From NCBI RefSeq assembly GCF_017696275.1, contig NZ_JAAORF010000003.1, positions 372,001 to 436,000 of the forward strand: a DNA stretch of 64,000 nt. The letters are read 5' to 3'. The translations under genes and the position numbers were made by a program. Below are positions 21,162 to 30,120 of the stretch, piece by piece (the stretch's first letter is position 1; each line of letters starts with the position of its first letter). Source of the DNA: Prochlorococcus marinus XMU1405 (GTDB lineage Bacteria > Cyanobacteriota > Cyanobacteriia > PCC-6307 > Cyanobiaceae). Under the pieces are notes generated by a model, which did not search any database, was not told where the DNA came from, and saw only the letters and a list, made by a program, of their open reading frames with translations.

Positions 21162-23888
21162 TTAAAAATTACTGTCAATTCTTTTTGTTGCAGGATTAAT
21201 ATCTTCAGAGACTTTTATAAGATCATTAGATTCAGAAACAGGAAAACGATTAATAGCTTTTAATGCTAGCTTAGCTTTGCTTTTTAATTTATTACTAACA
21301 CCAATACAGTATTGCACTTGAGAAAGAACATCAATTGATCTTCTAATAATCCTCACTACATCACCTTCGTCTAATGAAGTATTAAAAACCAAATCTTTCC
21401 ATTTTTTTCCTCTTGCCCATTCAGAAATAATTCCAGTCAACTCTGTTTCTAAATAGATAGGAATTTCAATATGAAACTTATTTTGTTGAAAAGAGACTAA
21501 TTTTCTTAAACCATCTAATTCATTAAAAACATCTATTACCTTTAAAGAAGGCTTGAAATTACACCAAAGATTAGGCCTCCTTACATCAACACATATAGCT
21601 TGAATAATTGCAGCTAACTCAGGAGGATCTAAATCGTCTAAATAACCACTAACTAAAACAAGACCAATCCATAATTCATTTTCACTTCTTATTGCACCAA
21701 CTGTTTGTCCAACTTCTGTCAATTCCAAATCATTTAAACAACCAAAATGATTCAAAATTTTAATCAAATCAGTAAAAGTTCTCCAGTTATGATTTTCTTT
21801 ATCCTCAAGAAGTTTTTTTCTAATATTTATTTCTTGTTCAACATCAATAATTCTTTTTCTATATTTTTTTAATTTCTTGGAGTCTCCAAATCTATGTGCA
21901 GGATGATCAGTAACTGTTTCTTCTAAATTATTAATTTGTTGCTTTTGTGCCAAAACTTCCGTTGTCAAATCATATTGTGGAGTTTGTAAATCATTTTTTT
22001 TAGAAACTTCTAAAATTCGATCCACATAACACTGCGACATATCATCTCCCCTAAATACCTCTCCAGAAAAATACATCTTTGGCGCTTCAAGTCCTAAGAC
22101 ATCAATTGCATCTAAATCATTAAAAATACTTACTATGTATGAGGGTTTTATAAGAATAAATAAATTATCAATTGTCAAACACAATAAACTTTTAATTTTT
22201 TGGGATTCATATATTTTCTTACAAATTAATCCTGGAACAATTTTTCTTTTAATTTGGGGAGCTTTAATTGAAATTAAGCTTCCATCTTTAATATATGGAA
22301 GTGCATTGGTTATCTCTTCTGATAATTTTTCTGCTGATTGTTTTTCTAAAATTTTCAAGAGTCTTCTCTCTTCTTTAAGACGATTTTTTAACTTTTCGTA
22401 TGCATCAAAATCTTTCCATGAAATGTTAGATGTAATTTTTTTTAACTCAATTAAATCCTTATCTAAATTTTCAAGAATTATATTCTCACCTGAAGATTCA
22501 CCTAAATATAAAAAACTACCAAAACTTCTTTTAATTAATTCTTTAGACTTCTCTAAAGTATAACTTTGTAAAAGATTAAGTACCATTCCATAGCTTGGAG
22601 TGAATTGACTTTCTAAAGCGTTTGGTTTGCTTATAGCCAGTGCACTTGCTTCTTTGGCACCTTCGAATCTTGTTTGTAATGTAACAACATATCCCTGGGT
22701 ATCTTTTCCTCTTCTTCCAGCTCTTCCTGACATTTGCAAAAATTCACTGCTAAATAATAATCTATGACCATCTTCTGTCCTTTTTGATAAAGAAGAAATA
22801 ACAGTTGTTCTTGCGGGCATATTTATTCCTGCAGCAAGAGTTTCAGTTGCAAAAACAACTTTTATTAAACCTTGCTGAAATAATTCCTCAACCAATTCTT
22901 TCCATGCAGGCAATAATCCAGCATGATGAGATGCAATACCGCGTTTTAATGCCTCGCATTGAGATTTATCTTTAATTGCTTCCTGATTATTTTTAAGATA
23001 AACATCTAATTTTTGGGATATCATACTTGCTTCTGAATAACTTACTAAAGTTAAATCTTTTATATTCTCAATAGCCTTGTCACATCCTCTTCTACTAAAA
23101 ATAAAATAAATAGCTGGCAACATATTTCTTTCAGCTAGTTTCGAGATCACAAAGCCAATTGAGGGAGACTTTGGTTGCATTATCCTGCCCACTTTCCCTC
23201 TTATTTTCTGCCCTTTAGGAGCTCTCCAAATCTTACAGTTTGGATGAATTCCATTACCCTTATTATTTAAAAGTGGATGGAGTCCTTTAACACTACAAAA
23301 AATAAAATCAAGTGGGACTGGTCTCTTATCACTATGAATTAGTACTGTAGGCCCATGAACTTTTTCTATCCAATTTTGCAATTGATCTGCATTTGCTATT
23401 GTTGCTGATAAAGCTATTATTTGAGTTCTAGTAGGGCAATGGATTATAGTTTCTTCCCAAACTGTACCTCTTTGGGGGTCATTCATATAATGACATTCAT
23501 CAAGAATTACAGATTCTAAATTTTCTAAGGGATCATCAAATTCATCAAATTCGCCATAAAGCATGTTCCTAAAAATCTCAGTCGTCATGACTAAGATTGG
23601 TGCTTCTCTATTTATGCTTATATCTCCAGTTAAAAGACCAACTTTATTCTCACCATATTGATTAGCAAAATCTCTAAACTTTTGGTTTGATAGGGCCTTT
23701 AAAGGTGTTGTATAAAAAACTCTGCTGTCATGAGATAAGCCTCTATATATAGCAAATTCACCTATCAATGTTTTACCCGAACCTGTAGGTGCTGTTAAAA
23801 CAACAGAATTTCCGCTATTAATAGCTCGTATTGCTTCTAATTGGAAATCATCTAGCGGAAAAGGGAAATATTCCTCTAAATTAAGCAA
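21162..23888 (-). CDS. Ski2/Mtr4-like DExH RNA helicase with DSHCT domain
   Basis: 908 residues from a TTG codon at 23888 (the frame stays open for some codons upstream without an ATG). Walker A is TAPTGSGKTLIGEF near residue 36, motif II is ILDECHYMND (DExH with DECH), and motif VI is QMSGRAGRRGKDTQGYV near residue 390. The last 170 residues resemble the DSHCT domain of Ski2/Mtr4 helicases. Cyanobacterial relatives resemble the chloroplast helicase ISE2, linked to RNA processing; the exact substrate is unknown. It is divergent from the biotin operon. Confidence 0.88.
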   Translation of the reverse strand: MLNLEEYFPFPLDDFQLEAIRAINSGNSVVLTAPTGSGKTLIGEFAIYRGLSHDSRVFYTTPLKALSNQKFRDFANQYGENKVGLLTGDISINREAPILVMTTEIFRNMLYGEFDEFDDPLENLESVILDECHYMNDPQRGTVWEETIIHCPTRTQIIALSATIANADQLQNWIEKVHGPTVLIHSDKRPVPLDFIFCSVKGLHPLLNNKGNGIHPNCKIWRAPKGQKIRGKVGRIMQPKSPSIGFVISKLAERNMLPAIYFIFSRRGCDKAIENIKDLTLVSYSEASMISQKLDVYLKNNQEAIKDKSQCEALKRGIASHHAGLLPAWKELVEELFQQGLIKVVFATETLAAGINMPARTTVISSLSKRTEDGHRLLFSSEFLQMSGRAGRRGKDTQGYVVTLQTRFEGAKEASALAISKPNALESQFTPSYGMVLNLLQSYTLEKSKELIKRSFGSFLYLGESSGENIILENLDKDLIELKKITSNISWKDFDAYEKLKNRLKEERRLLKILEKQSAEKLSEEITNALPYIKDGSLISIKAPQIKRKIVPGLICKKIYESQKIKSLLCLTIDNLFILIKPSYIVSIFNDLDAIDVLGLEAPKMYFSGEVFRGDDMSQCYVDRILEVSKKNDLQTPQYDLTTEVLAQKQQINNLEETVTDHPAHRFGDSKKLKKYRKRIIDVEQEINIRKKLLEDKENHNWRTFTDLIKILNHFGCLNDLELTEVGQTVGAIRSENELWIGLVLVSGYLDDLDPPELAAIIQAICVDVRRPNLWCNFKPSLKVIDVFNELDGLRKLVSFQQNKFHIEIPIYLETELTGIISEWARGKKWKDLVFNTSLDEGDVVRIIRRSIDVLSQVQYCIGVSNKLKSKAKLALKAINRFPVSESNDLIKVSEDINPATKRIDSNF

Positions 23889-23931
23889 TAATTGTGATTG
23901 AAGAGAGGATGAGTTAACTTCTTAATATATG

Positions 23932-23943
23932 ATCTATATAGAT
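23932..23943. promoter_or_regulatory. Perfect 12-base palindrome between helicase and biotin operon
   Basis: ATCTATATAGAT is a perfect palindrome in the 139-base divergent gap. It does not match the BirA operator pattern I know. An AT-rich genome will give such palindromes by chance, so an operator role for the biotin genes is a weak suggestion. A TATTAT at 24011-24016 could be the bioF -10 box, which would leave a very short leader. Confidence 0.25.
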
Positions 23944-24027
23944 ATTAATAAACAAAAAATACCTTGCAAACTTTAATAGTAAATCTAAATCTTTTTAATT
24001 AAATCCACTATATTATATTTTGCCAAA

Positions 24028-25167
24028 ATGAAAAAAGTAAAAATTCCAAAAAATAGAATCCGTAAATTAAAAACATTTTCTTTAGGTAAAAAATCCTTCG
24101 AACTTCTAAGTTTAAATTCGCAAAATAAAAAACTTATAGACTTATGCAGTAATGATTATTTTGGATTAAGCAGGGACAAGGATTTAATAAAAGCTGCTTA
24201 CGAAATAAGCTTGTTAGAAGGCATTGGTTCAGGAAGCTCTAGGTTTATTACAGGTTCAAGACCAATACATAAATTATTAGAAACAGAACTTGCCAAGTGG
24301 CTTGATCAAGAGAAAGTGTTACTTTTCCCAAGCGGATTTCAAGCAAATATAGCCGCTATCCAGGCTTTAGCAAACAGAAATAGTATTGTAATAGTAGATA
24401 AATTGATCCATAACTCTTTATTGGTTGGAGTCAAAGCTTCTCAAGCAAAACTAGTTCGATTCTCACACAATAATTTAAAAGATTTAGAAGATAAAATTAT
24501 TAAATCTAACCCCACAAAAAATTCCATTTTAGTTGTTGTTGAATCTCTTTATAGCATGGAGGGATCAATTGCTCCGCTCAGAGAAATAACTAAAATTTGC
24601 AAAAAAAATTGTGTTCAATTATTAGTTGACGAAGCTCATGCAATTGGGATCTTGGGCCCTGAAGGCAGGGGTTTAAGTTTTAATTGTCGTTCAGATATAA
24701 CTATGATTACTGGAACTTTTGGAAAAGCATTTGGAAGCGGTGGAGCTTTCATAGCTTCCAATTCAGAAATTGGAGAATATCTTATCCAAACAAGTGGTGC
24801 ATTTAGGTATACAACCGCACTTGCGCCATCTTTGGCTGCTGGGGCACTAGAAGGTTTAAAAAAAATTTTAGAAAATAAAGAATGGGGTAATGATTTGTTA
24901 TCTTCTGCGAATGTATGGAAAGATGAAATTATTAAAAATTTTAGTTTTCCAGTTCAGGGAGATTCTCACATTTTATCAATTATTGTTGGCCAAGAAGAGA
25001 AAGCAATTTATCTACAAAAATATCTCGAAGAAAATGGGTTTTTAGCAATTGCGATAAGACCCCCAACTGTTCCAGTGGGGCAATCAAGAATCAGAATAAC
25101 AATACGAAGAAACTTAAATTTTAATCTGCTAAATAATTTCATTGCAGTATTAAAAGAGTTTAAATGA
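24028..25167 (+). CDS. bioF: 8-amino-7-oxononanoate synthase
   Basis: 379 residues, a PLP-dependent alpha-oxoamine synthase. It condenses pimeloyl-ACP with alanine. The PLP lysine lies in MITGTFGKAFGSGGAFIAS near residue 233, with the upstream LLVDEAHAIGILGPEGRG and SNDYFGLSRD. Related enzymes (KBL, serine palmitoyltransferase) share these motifs, but the following four biotin genes settle the identity. It overlaps bioK by four bases. Confidence 0.94.
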   Translation: MKKVKIPKNRIRKLKTFSLGKKSFELLSLNSQNKKLIDLCSNDYFGLSRDKDLIKAAYEISLLEGIGSGSSRFITGSRPIHKLLETELAKWLDQEKVLLFPSGFQANIAAIQALANRNSIVIVDKLIHNSLLVGVKASQAKLVRFSHNNLKDLEDKIIKSNPTKNSILVVVESLYSMEGSIAPLREITKICKKNCVQLLVDEAHAIGILGPEGRGLSFNCRSDITMITGTFGKAFGSGGAFIASNSEIGEYLIQTSGAFRYTTALAPSLAAGALEGLKKILENKEWGNDLLSSANVWKDEIIKNFSFPVQGDSHILSIIVGQEEKAIYLQKYLEENGFLAIAIRPPTVPVGQSRIRITIRRNLNFNLLNNFIAVLKEFK

Positions 25168-25868
25168 AACAAATTATTACTCAACATGGATGGGGACTAA
25201 ATAAATATTTCTGGGATGATTATAAAGTTGATTTTTTAAATAATAATTGGCATTGGCAAGATAATGAAAGGGGCTATTTTTCGACAAATAATTATCAAGC
25301 AAAATGGATTAAAAGCGAATCTAAAAAAGAAATCAGAATGACTTTATGCCATTCATTTGGTTTTCATTTAATGCCAAAAAAAATTTTAAAAGAAGCAACT
25401 CATATTGTTCTTATAAATTCTTTTAATAATTTTCTTCCTTTAAGTAATAAGAAAAACTTTATTTTGAGGTCTCTAAAAAGAATGGAAACAAAAATCAAAA
25501 AAGATGAACCTAAGGATATGTTGAAAGAATTTATATATAGATCATTTTTGCCAAATCATATGAATAATAGTTTTAAAAATATCTTTTATAAAAGTCTAGA
25601 GAGTTTAAATAAAACTCTTCTTTTAAGTGATTTAAAAGAACTTTACATAAATAGAGATTTTCCAGTATTTTTAAGAAAAGATTGCAAAATTATTTTTATA
25701 AAATCAGAAAATGATTTGATTCTTGACAACGAATCAAATAATAACTTTTTAGATTCCCTAAATAAAACACTTGAAAGTAAGCCAATTTTAATTAAATTAG
25801 CTCAACAAGGTCATTGCTTGAATAATTTAAATTTATACGAGATCTTACGTAATAAACTTAACGATTGA
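25164..25868 (+). CDS. bioK: Probable pimeloyl-ACP methyl ester esterase, BioK type
   Basis: 234 residues. It looks like a small alpha/beta hydrolase: the start TQHGWGLNKYFWD resembles the oxyanion region, the nucleophile is probably Ser64 in LCHSFGFHLM (a variant elbow with Cys replacing the first Gly of GxSxG), the acid Asp184 in IKSENDLIL and the base His217 in AQQGHCLNN. BioH, BioG, BioK and BioJ are unrelated-in-context esterases that free pimeloyl-ACP from its methyl ester, and BioK is the type described from cyanobacteria. It sits between bioF and bioC, exactly where this activity is needed. The name rests on motifs and context together. Confidence 0.8.
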   Translation: MKQIITQHGWGLNKYFWDDYKVDFLNNNWHWQDNERGYFSTNNYQAKWIKSESKKEIRMTLCHSFGFHLMPKKILKEATHIVLINSFNNFLPLSNKKNFILRSLKRMETKIKKDEPKDMLKEFIYRSFLPNHMNNSFKNIFYKSLESLNKTLLLSDLKELYINRDFPVFLRKDCKIIFIKSENDLILDNESNNNFLDSLNKTLESKPILIKLAQQGHCLNNLNLYEILRNKLND

Positions 25869-25869
25869 A

Positions 25870-26628
25870 ATGGATAGTAAAAAGTGGAATGAAAAAATAC
25901 AAAATAATTTCAATGATGCTGCATATCGGTATTTAGAGCATTCAAATATTCAGAAATTTTTTGCAAAAAAGATTGTTCATCTTATCAAAGAATTAAGTCC
26001 CCAAAAAAAAGGTGAATGGATAGATCTAGGATCAGGACCAGGACTATTAGCAGATGAAATAGAAAAAATTTCTTCCCAAAAAGTTTCCAGAATTGATTTC
26101 AGCAAGAAAATGCTTCTTGAGAATAAATTATCTAGAAAAAAAATTTTATGGGATTTGAATAATGATTTACCTTCTGAAATAAATAACTGTTCTCTATTAA
26201 CATCTAACTTTTGTATACATTGGTTAAACAACCCAGAAAAGATAATAAAAAATTGGTTTAGCAAATTAACACCTGGAGGTTTTTTAATCATTTCATATCC
26301 AACAAAAGATTGTTTTCCTGAATGGAAAGATACTTGTAAAAAAATTGATATTGAATATAGTGGTCTTACTTTCCTTTGCTCTAAAGAATTATTAAAAGAT
26401 TTCAAATCAACTGAAATACATTATTCAAAACAGTTTAATTATCTTGAAAATTTTGAAGATGTATATAAACTTTTTAGAAGCATTAAAAATGTAGGAGCAC
26501 AATCAACAAACTGTAAACGCAAAACAGTAAAAGAGTTAAAGGAAATTCAAAAGTTTTGGCCAAAGAATTACAATAATACAGTGAACCTTTCATGGCAAAT
26601 TGAGATTCAAATCATAAAGAAATTATGA
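25870..26628 (+). CDS. bioC: Malonyl-ACP O-methyltransferase
   Basis: 252 residues. A class I SAM methyltransferase with the motif I loop WIDLGSGPGLLADEIE near residue 48. BioC methylates the free carboxyl of malonyl-ACP so that fatty acid synthase can build the pimeloyl chain. It starts one base after the bioK stop and overlaps bioD by four bases. Sequence alone shows a methyltransferase; the operon gives the substrate. Confidence 0.9.
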   Translation: MDSKKWNEKIQNNFNDAAYRYLEHSNIQKFFAKKIVHLIKELSPQKKGEWIDLGSGPGLLADEIEKISSQKVSRIDFSKKMLLENKLSRKKILWDLNNDLPSEINNCSLLTSNFCIHWLNNPEKIIKNWFSKLTPGGFLIISYPTKDCFPEWKDTCKKIDIEYSGLTFLCSKELLKDFKSTEIHYSKQFNYLENFEDVYKLFRSIKNVGAQSTNCKRKTVKELKEIQKFWPKNYNNTVNLSWQIEIQIIKKL

Positions 26629-27290
26629 GTAGTCACAAAAATATTTTCAAATTTATAATTTGTGGAACAGATACTGATATTGGGAAAACTTTAATAAGCT
26701 CTTTTTTCGTTAAAGGATTAAATTCCTTTTATTGGAAACCTATTCAAAGTGGGATTGAATCACAAACTGATAGTGAAACTGTTGAAAAACTTGCACAAGT
26801 AAGTAAAGAGAAAATAATCAAAGAAGCTTATGTCTTTACAAAACCTCTATCTCCGCATTGGGCTGCTGAAATAGATCAAAAAGCTATTAACTTTGACAAG
26901 TTGAGATTGCCAAAAGTGCAAGGCTCACTAATCATAGAAACTGCAGGTGGATTAATGGTTCCACTAACACGCAATTTTTTGCAAATAGATCAAATAAAAG
27001 AATGGAATCTTCCGGTAATACTTGTATGTAAGAGCTCACTTGGCACTCTTAACCATACCCTGCTTAGTATTGAGGCCTTAAAACAAAGAAATATTGAGAT
27101 TTTAGGTTTAGTAGTCAATGGCGAAAAACACCTAGATAATCCAAAAACTCTAGTTGATTTTAGTGGTATTCCTTTAATTGCTGAATTTCCTTACATCAAA
27201 AAAATGGACTCAAATAATTTAGATATACTATGGAAAGAACTAGACATCAAGAATAAGTTGATCTCACTATTAAACTCAAAAATAAATTAA
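26625..27290 (+). CDS. bioD: ATP-dependent dethiobiotin synthetase
   Basis: 221 residues, the usual length. The P-loop IICGTDTDIGKTLISSFF is at residues 10-27, FYWKPIQSGIES holds the conserved Lys, and ETAGGLMVPL near residue 105 matches the family EGAGG loop. It closes the ureido ring of diaminopelargonate using CO2 and ATP. It overlaps bioC (ATGA) and abuts bioA. Confidence 0.95.
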   Translation: MSSHKNIFKFIICGTDTDIGKTLISSFFVKGLNSFYWKPIQSGIESQTDSETVEKLAQVSKEKIIKEAYVFTKPLSPHWAAEIDQKAINFDKLRLPKVQGSLIIETAGGLMVPLTRNFLQIDQIKEWNLPVILVCKSSLGTLNHTLLSIEALKQRNIEILGLVVNGEKHLDNPKTLVDFSGIPLIAEFPYIKKMDSNNLDILWKELDIKNKLISLLNSKIN

Positions 27291-28592
27291 ATGAAATCTT
27301 TGGATTCAAAAACTCCAAATCAAGATTGGCACCCAAATATTTGGCCACCTTTTACGCAAATCAATAACAGCAAACCGCAGATAGAAGTAACTCATGGTAA
27401 AGATGCCCTCCTATTTACTAAAGATCCTGAAAAAGAACTAATAGATGCAATTAGTAGTTGGTGGGTAACTCTTCATGGTCATAGTAACGAATATATTGCG
27501 GATGCCATTTTTGATCAATCAAAAAAACTTGAGCAAGTTATATTTGCTGATTTCTTACATCCTCAGGCAAAAAAATTAGCGGAAAGACTTAGTGAATTAA
27601 CAAAACTAGAAAGATTATTCTTTTCTGATAACGGTTCTACTGCAGTGGAAGTCGCTTTAAAAATTGCCTTCCAATCATGGCAAAATAAGGGAGAGACAAG
27701 AACTCAAATAGTAGCTTTTGATGGCGCCTATCATGGTGATACATTTGGCGCAATGGCTTTAGGTGAAAGAAATATTTTTAATGAAAATTTCGATAATCTT
27801 ATGTTCCCAGTCAGAAGAGTCCCATGGCCTTCAACTTGGATGAACGATGAAGAAGTAGAAAATAAAGAAAATAAGGTGATCCAAAAATTAGAAAATCTTC
27901 TTAAAACTCCCACAGTTGCAGTAATCCTTGAGCCACTTGTTCAAGGAGCAGGAGGGATGAATATGGTTAGGCCTCAGTTTATAAAAAAAGTTTCAGAAAT
28001 TATAAAAAATTATAATTCTTTGTTAATTGCCGATGAAGTATTGACTGGGTTTGGAAGATGTGGAACCCTTTTTGCTTTTCAAAAGGCAAAAATCATTCCT
28101 GATTTAATAAGTATTTCAAAAGGTTTAACTGGTGGATTTTTACCGATGGGAATAACTTTATGTAAAGAAAAAATTTTTCAATCCTTTATTGATGATTCCC
28201 CAAGAAAAACTTTTTGGCATGGACATAGTTTTACTGCTAATCCTTTAGGTTGTGCTGCAGCAAACGCTAGCCTTGATTTATTAGAAAAAGAACCACAAAA
28301 ATACCTTTCATTTGAAGAAAAACATTTATCTCATCTAATTAAATTTAAAAACTTACCTTATATAAAGAAGGTAAGGGTATCCGGCACAATTGCTGCCTTC
28401 GATTTAGATATTGGGAACAAAAAAGGTTATTTCAATAATATTGGGAAAGAGATAAAGAGTCTTGCAATGGAGCAAGGTTTATTCATTAGGCCCCTCGGGA
28501 ATGTTATTTACCTCTTGCCGCCTCTCTGTATAACAGATGATCAATTGGGGAAAAGTTACTGGATAATAAGGCAAATCTTAAACAATCTTTAG
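27291..28592 (+). CDS. bioA: Adenosylmethionine-8-amino-7-oxononanoate transaminase
   Basis: 433 residues. Class III aminotransferase converting KAPA to diaminopelargonate with SAM as amino donor. Features: WPPFTQ at the N-terminus, LFFSDNGSTAVEVALKIAFQ, LLIADEVLTGFGRCGTLFAF with the PLP aspartate, and the PLP lysine in ISISKGLTGGFLPMG. It starts right after the bioD stop and ends the operon. The ring-sulfur enzyme biotin synthase (bioB) is not in this window. Confidence 0.95.
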   Translation: MKSLDSKTPNQDWHPNIWPPFTQINNSKPQIEVTHGKDALLFTKDPEKELIDAISSWWVTLHGHSNEYIADAIFDQSKKLEQVIFADFLHPQAKKLAERLSELTKLERLFFSDNGSTAVEVALKIAFQSWQNKGETRTQIVAFDGAYHGDTFGAMALGERNIFNENFDNLMFPVRRVPWPSTWMNDEEVENKENKVIQKLENLLKTPTVAVILEPLVQGAGGMNMVRPQFIKKVSEIIKNYNSLLIADEVLTGFGRCGTLFAFQKAKIIPDLISISKGLTGGFLPMGITLCKEKIFQSFIDDSPRKTFWHGHSFTANPLGCAAANASLDLLEKEPQKYLSFEEKHLSHLIKFKNLPYIKKVRVSGTIAAFDLDIGNKKGYFNNIGKEIKSLAMEQGLFIRPLGNVIYLLPPLCITDDQLGKSYWIIRQILNNL

Positions 28593-28600
28593 ATAGAAGT

Positions 28601-28858
28601 TTAAGGTCCCTGCAGTATTGCATTTTCCACATCTTCTCTATTAATGCAGTAGGAAAATAGTCTTTTAGTTTCTTGTCCTTCACTTTCCCATATAACACTT
28701 AAATCTTCTTGTTCAAAAATAATAGTTGCATTCCAATTTGAAAGTAACAGATACCATTTAGATGGATTATTAATATCCTTCACAGCACCTAAATCAGTTA
28801 GCCACAATTCCAACGATTGAAGTGAATTTTGATTGATAGGTTTTTTAGAGGGATTCAC
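28601..28858 (-). CDS. DUF3143 family protein
   Basis: 85 residues from a GTG start. It matches the short cyanobacterial DUF3143 pattern: LQSLELWLTDLGAVKD, WYLLLSNWNATIIFEQEDLS and WESEGQETKRLFSY. Function unknown. It lies 16 bases downstream of the J-protein gene on the same strand, so the two are likely co-transcribed. It faces bioA with eight bases between the stops. Confidence 0.75.
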   Translation of the reverse strand: MNPSKKPINQNSLQSLELWLTDLGAVKDINNPSKWYLLLSNWNATIIFEQEDLSVIWESEGQETKRLFSYCINREDVENAILQGP

Positions 28859-28874
28859 AGACTTTTTTAAAAAA

Positions 28875-29315
28875 TTATTTAATTAGCCAAAGCGGTATTG
28901 TCTCCAGTTCTTTTCCAGTAAAAGAAGCAATAAAAATTGAACCAATTAAACTTATAGAAATGATGATAATTAAAAGAAACAACGAAAACAATTCTCCATT
29001 CGAAAAAGGTCTTCTATTTCCTATTAAATTTTGATTATTAGAATCGATTACTAAATTATTGAAAACGTTATTATTATTTGTAATCCTAGAGTTTTCTTTT
29101 AGTTTGTCATCATATATTTTCCTTAAATTACTATTATTTAAATGTTCATAAGCTTCAAGAACTTCTTGAAATTTACTTTTAGCAACTTCTATTTCTAATG
29201 AAGTTGTATCTGGATGCAACTCAATAGAAAGTTTACAAAATGCCTTTCTTAATTCATGATTGGATGCATTTTCATTTACACCTAAAATTTTGTAATAGGA
29301 AATTTCCCCTTTCAA
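28875..29315 (-). CDS. Membrane-anchored J-domain protein
   Basis: 146 residues. The first 65 form a J domain with the HPD tripeptide at residues 34-36 (CKLSIELHPDTTS) and YYKILGVNENAS at the start. The middle is Asn-rich (about residues 75-105, with NNNNVFNN), and a single hydrophobic helix LFSLFLLIIIISISLIGSIF lies near the C-terminus. It should recruit a DnaK/Hsp70 to a membrane, facing the cytoplasm. No zinc-finger or client-binding DnaJ domains are present, so it is a class C J-protein. Partners are unknown; the DUF3143 gene is next in the same unit. Confidence 0.85.
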   Translation of the reverse strand: MKGEISYYKILGVNENASNHELRKAFCKLSIELHPDTTSLEIEVAKSKFQEVLEAYEHLNNSNLRKIYDDKLKENSRITNNNNVFNNLVIDSNNQNLIGNRRPFSNGELFSLFLLIIIISISLIGSIFIASFTGKELETIPLWLIK

Positions 29316-29404
29316 AATAATCTTTTATTAATATTGTAATTCTAATAAATTTTTACTAAATAGAATGTATTTAATGGATGTTTAAAATTCATATTTATAA
29401 CGAA

Positions 29405-30118
29405 ATGAAAAAACAAAACATTCCAGAAGAAATTCTTTCCTTAATAACTGAAGAAGAAATCAATTTATTTCAAGAGTTAGAACTTAAAATTAAAGAATTA
29501 AATAATAAGACCAATCTCACAAGATTAACTGATGGTGATGATTATTGGGTATCTCAAGTTTTTGACAGCATTTGGCCATTCAAAGCTTTCACGAATATTA
29601 ATTTTGATAATAAAAAATTTTTAGATATTGGATCAGGCTGTGGCTTCCCTGGTTTAGCTTATGCCATAACTCATCCTAATTCAGAAATATACCTAGTTGA
29701 TTCTTCAAAAAAGAAAACAGATGCTCTAAAAATCTTAATTAAAGAGATCAATTTCAAAAACAATATTCATGTAATTAATGATCGTATTGAGAACTTAGCC
29801 CATCAATCGTCAATGAGAAATAATTTTAATATTGCAACAACTAGAGCGGTTAGTAATTCATCAACAGTTTCAGAATATATACTACCAATGTTAAAAAAAG
29901 AGGGGTTTGGAGTTTTATATTGTGGCAAATGGACGAATCAAGAAAGCAAAAATCTAGATAAAACTTTAGAAATATTAGAAGGGAAAGTTAAAGATAAAAA
30001 AGAGATACTATTGCCAAGAAATAAAGGTACCCGAAATATTATTCTTATTCAACCAAAAAATATTTGCCCTAAAATCTACCCAAGAAAAGTTGGCAAACCT
30101 GAGAAAAATCCATTATGA
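29405..30118 (+). CDS. rsmG: 16S rRNA m7G527 methyltransferase
   Basis: 237 residues from the ATG at 29405 (MKKQNIPEEILSLITEEEIN); an ATG at 29378 adds nine residues and cannot be excluded, neither having a good ribosome binding site. Motifs: KTNLTRLTDGDDYW, SAM loop FLDIGSGCGFPGLAYAI and the conserved TTRAVS. RsmG methylates G527 in the 530 loop of 16S rRNA. It faces the aldo/keto reductase with two bases between stops. Confidence 0.93.
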   Translation: MKKQNIPEEILSLITEEEINLFQELELKIKELNNKTNLTRLTDGDDYWVSQVFDSIWPFKAFTNINFDNKKFLDIGSGCGFPGLAYAITHPNSEIYLVDSSKKKTDALKILIKEINFKNNIHVINDRIENLAHQSSMRNNFNIATTRAVSNSSTVSEYILPMLKKEGFGVLYCGKWTNQESKNLDKTLEILEGKVKDKKEILLPRNKGTRNIILIQPKNICPKIYPRKVGKPEKNPL

Positions 30119-30120
30119 AA

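Noticed and set aside
22135..22563. 142-codon plus-strand frame inside the helicase gene
   Set aside because: Antisense shadow of the helicase; composition is not protein-like and it has no family features.
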